Assembly (NCBI RefSeq): GCF_964340395.1
Contig: NC_135568.1
Location: 16,543,776-16,607,775, forward strand
Source: Glandiceps talaboti
Lineage: Eukaryota > Hemichordata > Enteropneusta > Spengelidae
DNA length: 64,000 nt
Direction: 5' to 3'
Shown: one piece after another, positions 38,201 through 50,698 of the stretch
How the letters are laid out: every line of letters begins with the position of its first letter
Numbering within the stretch: position 1 is the stretch's first letter
Notes under the pieces: model-generated
What the model saw: only the letters and a program-made list of their open reading frames with translations
Told to the model about the DNA's origin: nothing
Database searches by the model: none
Translations under genes and position numbers: made by a program

Positions 38201-41200
38201 TTTTGTGATAGTGTTATTAGTTAGCTAGTAATGTGATCAAATGTTGGAAAAAAATAGTCAATCACTACTTGCTCCAGCAAGGAAACCAACCTATTATTCG
38301 AATGTAATATCAGTAAAAGAGATGTCTGGACCAAACAAAAATATATGTTTTAGTACAGATAGAGAGTTTTTGATCACTGAATCATGACTTTTCCTAATAT
38401 ATTTAAATTTTTTATATAAAATAATAAAGGTGTTATGTAAGCTGAGGATCAATGGTGTGTGTGTTCTTATGGCAAACGACACAAAACAATTAAATAAACA
38501 AAGAAAAAATTGTCTGTTTTCTGAATCAGCGTTAATATTTTTCAAGTGTTTCTTTGTTTCAATGTCAAATGTGGAAAAAATTCTTAGTCTGTTTAAAGTT
38601 TAATTGTCGTAACTTAATGTTCACAGGTGTAAAATTAAAGTTGAAACTTACTTATCTAAAAAAGGGAAGTTGAGCATGAAAGGTCAGGATGAATGGTGTA
38701 TTTTGTTGTCATGGGAATGCCTTAAGGAACTTTGGTTATATAATCTGATTCTTTTATAGTAGTGTATTTTATCTTTAACTTGGATGGACTGCCAGTCTGC
38801 TGAATGTTCAATTATCCGAACCCTTGATTAAAGCCCAAATCCATTAAGGCATTGTCAAACAGTGTAATATTTAGCTTGTATGTATGTATGTATGTATGTA
38901 TGTATGTATGTATGTATGTATGTATGTATGTATGTATGTATGTATGTATGTATGTATGTATGTATGTATGTATGTATGTATGTATGTATGTACTGGAAGC
39001 AAACATGTATTTATTTTACCATATCGAATCCACGTAGCAAGAGGATTTAGATATTTGGTATGAGCTCTCGAATATACATATATTTGGACAATGCTTTGTG
39101 ATAGTGTTATTAGTTAGCTAGTAATGTGATCAAATGTTGGAAAAAAATAGTCAATCACTACTTGCTCCAGCAAGGAAACTAACCTATTATTCGAATGTAA
39201 TATCAGTAAAAGAGATGTCTGGACCAAACAAACATATATGTTTTAGTACAGATAGAGAGTTTTTGATCACTGAATCATGACTTTTCCTAATATATTTAAA
39301 TTTTTTATATAAAATAATAAAGGTGTTATGTAAGCTGAGGATCAATGGTGTGCGTGTTGTTATGGCAAACGACACAAAACAAATAAATAAACAAAGAAAA
39401 TATTGTCAGTTATCTGAATCAGCGTTAATATTTTTCAAGTGTTTCTTTGTTTCAATGTCATATGTGGATAAAATTCCTAGTCTGTTTAAAGTTCAAATGT
39501 CGTAACTTAATGTTCACAGGTGTAAAATTAAAGTTAAAACTTACTTATCTACAAAAGGGAAGTTGAGCATGAAAATTCAGGATCAATGGTGTATTTTGTT
39601 GTCATGGGAATGCCTTAAGGAACTGTGGTTATATCATCTGATTCTTTTCATAGTAGTGTATTTTATCGTGACGTTGGAAGGACTGCCAATCTGCTAAATG
39701 TTCAACTATCCGAACACTTTTTTAAAGCTCATACCCATGACGGCATAGTCAAACAGTGTAATATTTAGCTTGTATGTGTGGACTGAAAGCAAGTATATAT
39801 TAATTTTACCATATCGAATCCACGTAGCATGAGAAATTAGACGTTTGGTATGAGCTCTGGAATATACATATATTTTTACATTGTTTTGTGATAGTGTTAT
39901 TAGTTAGCTAGTAATGTGATCAAAAGTTGGAAAAAAATAGTAAATCTCTACTTATTCCAGCATGGAAACCAACGTATTATTCGGATATAATATCAGTAAA
40001 AGAGATGTCTGGACCAAACTGACATATATGTTTTAGTACAGATAGTTTGTCTTTGATCACTGAATCATGAATTTTCCAAATACATTTAAATTGCTTATAT
40101 AAAATAATAAAGGTGTTATGTAAGCTGAGGATCCATGGCGTGCGAGATGTTTTGGCAAACGACACAAACGACACAAACAAATAAATAAAGAATCAAAAAC
40201 TTGTGTGTAATCTGAATCAGCATTAATACCTTTCGAGTGGTTCTTTGTTTTAGTGTCTAATGTGGTAACAATCCCAGCGTGTTAAAATTTGGCAACTAAT
40301 GCTCATGATCACAGGTGTAAAATTAAATTGGAAATTTACTTATCTAGAAAAGGGAAGTTCAGCATGTAAACTCTGAAACAATGGTGTATGTTGTTGTCAA
40401 TGGCGTGTGTGTTGTTATGGCAAACGACACAAGGTAAATAAATTAACAAACAAATATTTGTCTGTTATCTGAATCAGGGTTAATATTTTTCAAGTGTTTC
40501 TTCATTTCAATGTCTAATTTGGAAAAAGTCCCAGTCTGTTTAAAGTTCAATTGTCGTAACTTAATGTTCACAGGTATAAAATTAAAGTTGAAACTTACTT
40601 ATCTACAAAGGGAAGTTGAGCATGAAAAGTCAGGATGAATGGTGCATTTTGTTGTCATGGGAATGCCTTAAGGAACTTTGGTTATATCATCTGATTCTTT
40701 TTATAGTAGTGTATTTTATCTTGACGTTGGAAGGACTGCCAATCTGCTAAATGTTCAACTATCCGAACACTTGTTTAAAGCCCATACCCACGAGGGCATA
40801 ATAATGGTCAAACAGTGTAATATTTAGCTTGTATGTGTGGACTGAAAGCAAGTATATATTAATTTTACCATATCGAATCCACGTAGCAGGAGAAATTAGA
40901 CGTTTGGTATGAGCTCTGGAATATACATATATTTTGACATTGTTTTGTGATAGTGTTATTAGATAGTTGGTAATGTAATCAAATATTGGGAAAATATTCA
41001 ATCTCTACTTGCTCCAGCATGGAAACCAACCTATTATTCGGATATAATATCAGTAAAAGAGATGTCTGGACCAAACTGACATATATGTTTTAGTACAGAT
41101 AGAGTGTTTTTGATCACTAAATCATGACTTTTCCTAATACATTTAAATTTCTTATCTACAATAATGAAGGTGTTATGTAAGCTGAGGATCAGTTGTTATG

Positions 41201-41409
41201 GCAAACGACACAAGACAAATAAATAAAAGAAAGAAAAAATTGCGTGTTATCTGAATCAGCGTTAATATTTTTCAAGTGTTTCTTTATTTCAAAGTCTAAT
41301 GTGGAAAAAATCAGTCTGTTTAAAGTACAAATGTCGCAACTTAATATTCACAGGTGTAACATTAAAGTTGAAACTTACTTATCTACAAAAGGGAAGTTGA
41401 GCATGAAAA
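35258..41409 (+). repeat. Satellite array, right part before the 41.4-kb insertion
   Basis: It opens with another copy of the three-unit set (35258, 36120 reduced, 37165; spacings 862 and 1045 bp). Further units follow with tracts at 38011-38101 and 38876-38995. Two units with reduced tracts (39771, 40829) are more diverged, showing a trend of older units toward this edge. The last unit is broken after GTTGAGCATGAAAA by the element at 41414. Confidence 0.85.
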
Positions 41410-41413
41410 TTAA

Positions 41414-42593
41414 AGGCCAAGGTCCACTATATAAAGAGGATTATGGGTAATGTATGCATATGCGGGAAATTCATGTCTTCATCCCATTTTGCACTGAAAA
41501 AGTTTCACATGGCTCTCTTATTTCATATATACTGTATGTAAATATATAGTGATGCAACATGAGTAGAAATAACTGACGTTAACTAAGTTTGGTATCCAAT
41601 ATAGCAGGTTTACCGTCAAACTGACCCAAAATTTGTTTCAAATTTAATCTAATAAAAAACCGTTGGCCAGTTGTCAATTAGGCTTACAAGTTACACAAAG
41701 CATGATAAGACACTGTGAATGGTGCAAATAAACAACGTGCGAAATGCCAAATACCGAATGCAAACAATACAATCGAACAAAAGAGTCTGTGTGCACTCTG
41801 TTAGCCCGATATTTTGCCTAAAATCAAGTTCACATGTGCGAACGGTACGTGAAAATGATACATTGTTACTGAAATTGAATGACATAAAATGAAACCAAAA
41901 TGTTTCTCAGTTTGATCGATGTACATTCTGGGTTGCTACACTCCTTAGTAAAATCACAATTTCATACAACTTTTTGTGCGCGCGACAAGTGTTTTCAAGT
42001 AGTGGTGTCGTTGACGTACCTATACCTAGTAGGCAGTGATGTAGATAATAGCCGGTTACCTACCGGTCACAACGCCCAGCTATAACTTATACGCATAACC
42101 ACGTACAACAGTTTAGTTGTGGGACCGGCTAAGGAAAGTACTAAAACCTGACGACCATTGAAAAAAATTCTAAGGTCGGAAAATTAAATATGAGTTTCCC
42201 AGAAGTACTAATAGACAAATTGTCACTGTGTAATAGTGTTTGGATCGTGTTAGAACAGGTCCCTCAAAATATAATTTTTCGGGTTATAATTTGTATGTAT
42301 AAGTTTATAGAAATACGTGTTTCACCCAGACTGGGTGTCTGGCCGTACGTACGCACCGGAAAAAAACATAGCAGAAACACTTCCACTAGACTTGAAAAAA
42401 AATATAACAAGGGACTCTTCGGATTAGGCAAGAACTACACGTAACCAATATGTGTGAACAGCCACTAATATGTTGATAAACTACCTGGGTCGGATTTACC
42501 AAATGCTCCTCCCAGATAAACAAACGTATTCCGTTGCACATGCGCAAACCTACTTCCGTAGCGTGGGCACAGAGCCTGTTTGGACCTTGGCCT
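41414..42593. mobile_element. 1.18-kb TIR element inserted in a satellite unit, probable TTAA target
   Basis: Left end AGGCCAAGGTCCA and right end TGGACCTTGGCCT are exact inverted repeats. They interrupt a satellite unit whose halves (GAGCATGAAAA and GGATAAATGGTGTATTTT) join perfectly. TTAA (41410-41413) precedes the left end and TCAA (42594-42597) follows the right, consistent with a TTAA duplication carrying one change, as in Kolobok or piggyBac elements. The interior has no transposase frame that I can recognise. Short open frames at 41691-41885 and 42190-42444 show no domain. The superfamily is a guess. Confidence 0.6.
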
Positions 42594-45500
42594 TCAAGGA
42601 TAAATGGTGTATTTTGTTGTCATGGGAATGCCTTTAGGAACTTTGGTCATATAATCTGATTCTTTTTATAGTAGTGTATTTTATCTTTACTTTGGAAGGA
42701 CTGCCAGTCTGCTAAATGTTCAACTATCCGAACCCTTGTTCAAAGCCCATACCCATGACAGCATGTAATGGTCAAACAGTGTAATATTTAGCTTGTATGT
42801 GTACTGAAACCAAGTATGTATTAATTTTACCATATCGAATCCACGTAGCAGGAGAAATTAGACGTTTCGCGTGAGCTCTGAAATATACATATATTTTGAT
42901 ATTGTTTTGTGATAGTGTTATTAGTTAGTTATTAATATGATCAAATGTTGGGAAAAAAATAGTAAATCTCTACTTGCTCCAGCATGGAAACCAACCTATT
43001 ATTCGGATATAATATCAGTAAAAGAGATGTCTGGAACAAACTGACATATATGTTTTAGTACAGATAGAGTGTTTTTGATCACTGAATCATGAATTTTCCT
43101 AATACATTTAAATTTCTTATCTAAAATAATGAAGGTGTTATGTCAGCTGAGGATAAATGACGTGCGTGTTGTTATGGTAAAAGACACAAAACAAATAAAG
43201 AAAGATAGAAACAAAAATTGGTGTGTAATCTGAATTAGCGTTAATACTTTTCGAGTGGTTCTTTGTTCCAATGTCTAATGTGGTAACAATCCCAGCGTGT
43301 TTAAAGTTAACATATGGCAACTAATGCTCACAGGTGTACAATTAAATTTGAAATTTAGTTATCTACAAAAGGGAAGTTGAGCATGTAAACTCTGGAACAA
43401 TGGTGTATGTTGTTGTCAATGGCGTGCGTGTTGTTATGGCAAACGACACAAGGCAAATAAATTAACAAAGAAAAAATTGTCTGTTGTCTGAGTCAGCGTT
43501 AATATTTTTCAAGTGTTTCTTTGTTTCAATGTCTAATTTGGAAAAGTTCAATTGTCGCAACTTAATGTTCACAGGTGTAAAATTAAAGTTAAAACTTATT
43601 TATCTACAAAAGGGAAGTTGAGCATGAAAGTCAGGATGAATGGTGTATTTTTTTGTCATGGGAAAACCATAAGGAACTTTGGTTATATAATCTGATTCTT
43701 TTTATAGTAGTGTAATTTATCATTAATTTGGATGGACGGTCAGTCTGCTAAATGTTTTACTATCCGAACCCTTGATTAAAGCCCAAATCCATTAAGGCAT
43801 TGTCAAACAGTGTAATATTTAGCCTGTACGTGTCTACTGCAGGCAAACATGTATTTATTTTACCGTATCGAATCTACGTAGCAAGAGAAATTAAACGTTT
43901 GGTATGAGCTCTTGAATATACATATGTTTTGACATTGTTTTGTGATAGTGTTATTAGTTAGTTAGTAATGTGATCAAATGTTGGAAAAAAATAGTCAACC
44001 TGTCCTTGCTCCAGCATGGAAACCAACCTATTATTCGGATATAGTATCAGTAAAAATGATATCTAGACCAAAATGACAGACATGTTTTAGAACTTACAGA
44101 TGGTATTTGATAAGTGAATCATGATCACTTTTGACTATAAATTTGAATTTCTCTCCTAAAATATTGAAGGCGTAAAATAACATGAGGATAAATGCGTTCT
44201 TGTTGTCATGGCAAACGACACAAAACAAACAAACAAACAAACAAACAAACAAAAAATGGTCTGTAATCTGAATTAGAGTTAATACTTTTGAAGTGTTTCT
44301 TTTTTCAATGTCTAATATAGTAATATAGTAAAAATCCTAGTCTGTTTAAAGTTCAAATGTCGTAACTTAATGTTCACATGTGAACAATTAAATTTGAAAT
44401 TTACTTATGTACAAAAGGGAAGATTAGCATGTAGAATCTGGAATAATTGTACTTTTTGTTGTCGTGGGAAAAGGTTGTAGAACTTTGGTAATATAATCTG
44501 ATTCTTTTTATAGTAGTGTATTTTATCTTTAATTTGGATGGACTGCCAGTCTGCTCAATGATCAACTATCCGAACCCTTGATTAAAGCCCATACCCATGA
44601 AGGCACGGTCAAACAGTGTAATATTTAGCTTGTATGTGTGTACTGAAAGCAAGTATGTATTAATTTTACCATATCGAATACACGTAGCAGGAGAAATTAG
44701 ACATTTGGTATGAACTCTCAAATATACATATATTTTGACATTGTTTTGTGATAGTGTTATTAGTTAATTTAGTAATGTGATCAAATGTTGAAAAAAATAG
44801 TCAATCTCTACTTGCTCCAGGATGGAAGCCAACCTATTATTCGGAAATAATATCAGTAAAAGAGATGTCTGGAACAATCTGACATATATGTTTTAGTACA
44901 GATAGAGAGTTTTTGATCACTGAATCATGACTTTTCCTAATATATTTAAGTTTTTTATATAAAATAATAAAGGTGTTATGTAAGCTGAGGATCAATGGCG
45001 TGCGTGTTGTTATGGCAAACGACACAAAACAAATAAATAAACAAAGAAAAAATTGTCTGTTATCTGAATCAGCGTTAATATGTTTCAAGTGTTTCTATGT
45101 TTCAATGTCATATGTGGATAAAATTCCTAGTCTGTTTAAAGTTCAAATGTCGTAACTTAATGTTCACAGGTGTAAAATTAAAGTTAAAACTTACTTATCT
45201 ACAAAAGGGAAGTTGAGCATGAAAATTCAGGATCAATGGTGTATTTTGTTGTCATGGGAATGCCTTAAGGAACTTTGGTTATATAATCTGATTCTTTTTA
45301 TAGTAGTGTATTTTATCTTTAACTTGGATGGACTGCCAGTCTGCTAAATGTTCAACTATCCGAACCCTTGATTAAAGCCCAAATCCATTAAGGCATTGTC
45401 AAACAGTGTAATATTTAGCTTGTATGTATGTATGTATGTATGTATGTATGTATGTATGTATGTATGTATGTATGTTTGTATGTATGTATGTATGTATGTA

Positions 45501-45942
45501 TGTATGTATGTATGTATGTATGTATGTATGTATGTATGTATGTGTGTACTGGAAGCAAACATGTATTTATTTTACCATATCGAATCCACGTAGCAAGAGG
45601 AATTAGATATTTGGTATGAGCTCTCGAATATACATATATTTGGACAATGGTTTGTGATAGTGTTATTAGTTAGCTAGTAATGTGATCAAATGTTGGAAAA
45701 AAATAGTCAATCACTACTTGCTTCAGCAAGGAAACCAACCTATTATTCGAATGTAATATCAGTAAAAGAGATGTCAGAACCAAACAAACATATATGTTTT
45801 AGTACAGATAGAGTGTTTTTGATCACTGAATCATGACTTTTCCTAACATATTTAAATTTCTTATCAAAATAATAAAGGTGTTATATAAGCTGAGGATCAA
45901 TGGCGTGCGTGTTGTTATGGCAAACGACACAAGACAAATAAA
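42594..45942 (+). repeat. Satellite array, right edge; diverged units plus one fresh unit
   Basis: The unit broken at 41.4 kb resumes here. Microsatellites are reduced at about 42792, 43823 (GCCTGTACGTGTCTACTGC) and 44631. The unit at 44.88-45.80 kb, with (TGTA)n at 45419-45550, is close to array-core units and carries GGACAATGGTTTGTGATAG, the empty version of the MITE site. A (CAAA)n tract sits at about 44224-44254. The array stops at ACACAAGACAAATAAA, where block D begins. Confidence 0.85.
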
Positions 45943-46683
45943 TTAGTAAGGGAGAGAGTCAGGAGAAATCATGCTTCCCCAGCCCGTTTTCTGAAAAAGT
46001 GACCCGACCAATTTCATTTCGTTGAAATATGATCCTCCTCTGTTAAAAATTAATGTTTCAAAAAAAGAAACACAACAACAACTACAACAACATATTGGCG
46101 GTCACATTTTACTTTGAACCATTTTTAAAATCTAACTTTGCATTATTTTGGCATGATCCCACCGCTGCCACCAGTTCCAAATCCTACTTCCACTACACCC
46201 CACCACTGCAATCATTATATATTGTATAGTAATGTGAAATATCAGTGAAATGCCGTGAATTAAATGCTAGTTGTGGTGTGAGGGAGAATTGGGTCTCACA
46301 GTAGTAAAGGGGGACAACATGGCAAGATATTTGAGATAATGTGATGGAGTGGAGATGTAGCCCTTGATAATGTGGATGTCAGTTGTGCTCTCACCTAGTC
46401 ATCGGGAGCACTAGCCGTCAGCTCAACCAATGACATCCAGATACAGGCATTGATTTAATACAAATACAAACCAAGTAGAGTGGTGGTGGTGGTGGTAATG
46501 GATGGGAATAACAAATGACTTTAAAACTATCGATGTGGTGAGATCTTTATATAGAATAATTCCCTGTCTCCAGAGGGAATTGAACCCAAGACCTCGTGAC
46601 TACTAATCTTGAGCTCTAGCAAATATACAACAGGGATGTTGTGTTAACAGCCAAATCATGATATATATTATAAATATAAAAAT
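45943..46683 (+). repeat. Dispersed repeat block D, copy 1, with tRNA-like B box on the minus strand
   Basis: This block is nearly identical to 58121-58893. A diverged copy in the opposite orientation lies in 51885-52210, with a fragment at 52587-52660. It carries CCCCAGCCCGTTTTCTGAAA, a (GGT)n at 46481-46496, and GTCAGCTCAACCAATGACAT. On the minus strand 46576-46586 reads GGTTCAATTCC, one mismatch from the RNA polymerase III B box, preceded by GTAGTCACGAGGTCTTG. A tRNA-derived SINE part is possible, but I cannot see a clear A box. Confidence 0.65.
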
Positions 46684-47529
46684 AGGAATCGATTGGCCAA
46701 TGAAAGAAGGCCACATCCTTAGGAATAGCAAAATGGTGTTGCACATTGCAGAGATAAAAGGAAAGGATAGACTTGCACATATTCCTAGCAAAAAGACACG
46801 CCCATAGCAATAGTAAGATGATGGTGATGATGATGATGTATATTACAACATCAACACAGGAATGTGGAATAAATAAAAACTAAAAAATGTATCCCAATAT
46901 GCCTAGCAGCAGGGCCACGCTCATAGCAACTGTCAAATGATGTTGAGTATTATGAAAATGAAATACGTATTCTCCTCTTCAACTTTTGATTAATAAACAG
47001 ACATGTGTCGAACAAATCACACTAAAGAAGTAGAAATTATTTGTTCGAAACGTGTCTGTTTTTCTATCTTAGTGCTTCCATGATGCACATATACATGGTG
47101 TTAGTATGGTACTCCTTATTCAGTCATTATTTACGAAGTATACAGTTTATTTCAATTACCTAAACTTGTATGGGGGGTTTATACAATTATATATTTAATC
47201 GCTACACCTAACTAAACATTACATTGTTGGCAGCAAAACATTCATGTATCGAAAAAAAAACATAATCCTGACCTGGAAAAATATATTACGAAACCGAGTG
47301 GAATGAACTAGATTATTTATACATGGATGCCCGTATTCTAATGATAGAATGTGTACATTATTAAATCCAATACCAGTAACAATGTAATAGCGCAATCAAG
47401 ATAATCATCGAAGGTTAACACGTGGTACCTGATACTTTGAGAAATTCCTCTTACACCTACAGATTAGTTGTTCATTTCCCAACTTCTATTGATATTAAAA
47501 AATATCTTGTCTAGTCCCAGTCATTTTAA
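46684..47529. other. No gene; worn repeats and a 22-bp-arm hairpin
   Basis: Two similar stretches (TAGCAAAAAGACACGCCCATAG near 46790 and TAGCAGCAGGGCCACGCTCATAG near 46905) suggest a worn tandem repeat, with (GAT)n between them. A hairpin with 22-bp arms lies at 46996-47017 and 47039-47060 (20 of 22 positions pair). Its right arm contains TTCGAAACGTGTC, which resembles the 3' ends of Penelope-like elements. Confidence 0.5.
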
Positions 47530-48279
47530 CAGCAGGGAATGGTATAGCCAATTGATGGTCAGTAATTGTGTTAGAAAATTGACAAATCTCAAGTCACCCG
47601 GCCCAGACGGCTTGGTTAACGAAATGTTTTAAAACGGAGGTGATATTCTTTACCAAATTCTTTGTGATTTGTTCAATCTTATCTTATATTCCGGTGTTTA
47701 CCCAAAAAGTTGGGGAAAGGAGATTATTTATCCTCTTCACAAAAACGGTCCCATTGATGATGTCAACAATTTTAGAGGTGTTTCACTCTTGTCATGCATG
47801 AGTAAGATTTTCACAAAAATAATTAATGACCGTTTGATGTGTTTGTCAGAAGACAAGGGTATCATTAATGAGGCACAAGCCGGTTTCCGTAAAGGGTATA
47901 ACACGATGGATAATATATTCACATTACAATGCTTTGTATTAAAATACCTGTCGAATAGAAAGGGCAGAATGCATTGTATTTCATAGACTTTTCCAAAGCG
48001 TTCGACTGTGTCACTCATAAATACCTTTGGCATAGACTTATTACGTACGGTCTTCATGGGAAAATTCTGAAAGTACTTAGGTCAATGTATGAAAACATCG
48101 AGTCGTGTGTATTGTGTAATGAAGGCCTTACTGAATATTTTACTTGTAAAGTTGGTACGAGACAAGGGTGTATGCTAAGTCCGTTACTGTTCAGTCTTTT
48201 CATAAATGAGCTCGTCACCTACATGAATAAGCATGACATGATTTCTGTAAATCATGATTTTAGTAACCTTGGTATACTC
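47530..48279 (+). pseudogene. LINE reverse transcriptase, first part (fingers, palm A and B)
   Basis: The plus-strand frames encode the first half of a non-LTR reverse transcriptase. In order: LKSPGPDGLVNEMF near 47590 followed by a stop, SWGKEIIYPLHKNGPIDDVN and NFRGVSLLSCMSKIF, EAQAGFRKGYNTMDNIFTLQ, then after a frame change near 47985 FIDFSKAFDCVTHKYLW with the first catalytic Asp, and GTRQGCMLSPLLFSLFINEL (palm B). The coding line stops near SVNHDFSNLGIL, where a 612-bp element is inserted, and resumes at 48892. Stops and the frame shift make it inactive. The endonuclease part is absent (5' truncation). The exact LINE clade is not certain. Confidence 0.85.
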
Positions 48280-48891
48280 CACTGTACAACATTTTACTCA
48301 CAACTCTCTCTGATTTGTAGTGTTGGACATCATCTCCTTGAAGTCAGACAAATCTCACCAGTGTATAGGGTTTTGTAAAAACATTTTTGCCATTTGGCAA
48401 GCGTAGAATTGCCACTGATGAGTTTCTGAATACCCATTTTCATCGGTTCTGGTATCAGTGATTTATTGTAGAAGGAGCAGCAATTTTAGGAATTTGTCAG
48501 CACATTTTCTTGAAAGACATGCAAAATATTTGCGACGAAACTAAGGAAAATATGTTATGACTTTGTCAAAGATATAGATTTATTTGAATAGGTATGACAA
48601 AAGAAATTTACATATTAAAACTCATCATACACACTGACTACCCATGTTATTGACACTTTGACAGTGAAAAGTGTTTTATTCACAGCACATGCTTAATTTA
48701 GTTGTTAGTTCATTTTTATACAAAATTTAGAACTTTATGTTTGATTCCTAAGCGTTCTTTTGCTACATATTAATTAAACTGAATTACTATGCTTAAAATA
48801 TTGAAAAGTATGGATTATTGAAAAAGTTATAAAATAAGGAACCTCCAAGCATACCAATCAGAGAGAGTTGTGGGTAAGATATTGTACAGTG
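48280..48891. mobile_element. 612-bp TIR element inserted into the LINE
   Basis: The left end CACTGTACAACATTTTACTC pairs with the right end, whose reverse complement starts CACTGTACAATATCTTACCC. The match continues through CACAACTCTCTCTGATT, so the TIR is about 37 bp with a few mismatches. The LINE protein frame stops just before the left end and picks up as VHMYADDV just after the right end, which fixes the limits independently. No target duplication is evident and no transposase frame is present. CACTG ends occur in several superfamilies, so I leave the class open. Confidence 0.75.
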
Positions 48892-50190
48892 TACACATGT
48901 ATGCTGATGACGTGGCTGACGTGGCAGACCTTCCCATACAATTTCAAAGGAAAATAAACCAACTTGAACTTTTCTGACAAATCGAAGATTGCCGTTTTGA
49001 GAAACGGGTATTCTAAAGGGTACTGGGATTTTTTTTTAAGAAATCACCAGTCAATGTAGTAGCACATTACAATTATTTGGGTATTCTAATTTCATCTCGT
49101 TTGTCATGGTCACCTACCAAAGAGCATTTAGCGGCCAAGGGTTGCAAAGCTCTCTATCAAATTCAAATCGTTATTACAAAATTGGGTGGTCTCCCACTTA
49201 AACACTTTGACACCTGCGTTGTTCCAGCTATTTGCTATGGAGCGGAGGGGGTATGAGGTTTCTCACACTATAGATACTGTATTTAAGTTCTGTCGTTTCG
49301 TTTTGGGTGTTAACTCAAATGTGAACACTGACGCTCTGTTAGGGGAATGTGGTAGGTTACCACTGTCTTGTATATAGATGAAACGCTGTATTTCATATTG
49401 GGTAAAGTTGATTGGAATGAACAATTATCGTTATCCAAAGGCATGCTACAATATGCTTAGAGCCTTAGATTCAGCTGGGAAAATCACTCGGGCAACGAAA
49501 ATACGTGAATTGGTTTTGGTGCCGTGTGGTTCGAGCGGCAAGTTGGAAATGTGGATTTGTTTTTAAAACTAGTTTACGAAAGGTTACAGGATTGCTGTAG
49601 AAAGGAGTGGCATGCCTCAATTAATCAGTCTAGTTACGTTCATATTCTCAATTCAAATCAAAGCTAGAACCCAAACTGTATCTGACATGCATCACCATAC
49701 CTAATTTCAAGCACGAGTTATCAAAACCCCGCTGCTCTAGCCATAAACTCGCCATTGAGAAAGGTCGGCACACAAAACCACCTACCCCTTTTGATCAAAG
49801 ATTATGTTATTGTGAAATGCAAGGTTTCAATGTCATAGATAATGAATGCCATTTCCTGTTGTTTTGCCCGCTCTATAAGCAATATAGAATGGAACTCATA
49901 CCCCTGAGAATTCGTGTCGATCCGTCTAAAGAAATAGGGTTTGCTTTTAATATTATCCTCTAAAAACCCTCATATTGTGTACCAACTGTCAGTGTTTGTG
50001 TGCCAAGCTTTCAAATGTCGAGACGACTTTACTAAGGAAGTTGAAACATAATTTGCTGATCTGTATCTTTTCTCTTTTTCATTATTGTATTAGTTTTTTG
50101 TTGTTATGCTCTTATCTCTGAATACTTGTACTTCTATTTTTGTGTCATGAGCTGAGGCCTAAACACTTGCAATAAACCATACCATATTAT
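48892..50190 (+). pseudogene. LINE reverse transcriptase, second part (YADD to 3' end)
   Basis: The frame resumes with HMYADDVADVADLPIQFQRK; the catalytic YADD is at 48900-48911. It continues across breaks as YNYLGILISSRLSWSPTKEH, KLGGLPLKHFDTCVVPAICY with YGAEGV, FCRFVLGVNSNVNTDALLGE, CGRLPLSC, a stop, ISYWVKLIGMNNYRYPKACY and, near 49840, ECHFLLFCPLYKQY. This is the usual RT C-terminal and downstream region of this LINE group. The element ends near CAATAAACCATACCATATTA (50170-50190). At least four stops or shifts are present, so it is a dead copy. Confidence 0.8.
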
Positions 50191-50698
50191 TATAGACAAT
50201 TCGTCATATATTAACCAACGCATTTTGCTATTTTATGCAAAAGGTTCCTCTTTTAACATTCAATCAAAGTTGAAATCCATTTCACCTCCTATCAACATAT
50301 GTCTAAAATTTACCTAGTATTGACTACTCAACACCGGCCCGGACGCGAGTTCGCCATAGGTTTAGAATTGCATTTGATATTTATATAATTAGTTACATTT
50401 AATGGTGATAATAAAGAACACGTGTCAAATGTAAAGCTTGGTGAACATTTTACCACAGATGAACTGCCATTCAGTAGTTGTAGTGGCATTGGCATGGCAA
50501 AGTGTGTGTGAGAGGGAAAAGCTGGCATAATTTCCCCCATTGCTGTGGACATTACTTGGGATGGGTAGATGGAAAATTGCACAAGTAAAAATGACCGCAT
50601 TATGGATGTCTGATTTGGGCAAAAAAGTGTAGTTGATTGTAACAAAAATATCTTCCTATGTCAGGTTAAGCAGACCTTTTTGTTTCATTGGTGTCGTG
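50191..50698. other. No gene seen
   Basis: I see no protein family, RNA gene or clear repeat here. Overlapping minus-strand open frames near 50328-50645 have no recognisable domain. Confidence 0.45.

Noticed and set aside
14369-45155. Recurring 60-105 residue open frames in the satellite, for example those starting MLCKLRINGV on the plus strand and MKNINAD on the minus strand
   Set aside because: Plus and minus frames overlap the same bases, vary in length with single changes and frame shifts, and recur only because the satellite recurs. No known domain is present.
46560-46640. Functional tRNA gene on the minus strand
   Set aside because: Only a B-box-like motif is present. There is no clear A box and no convincing cloverleaf. 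It is repeated in both D copies.
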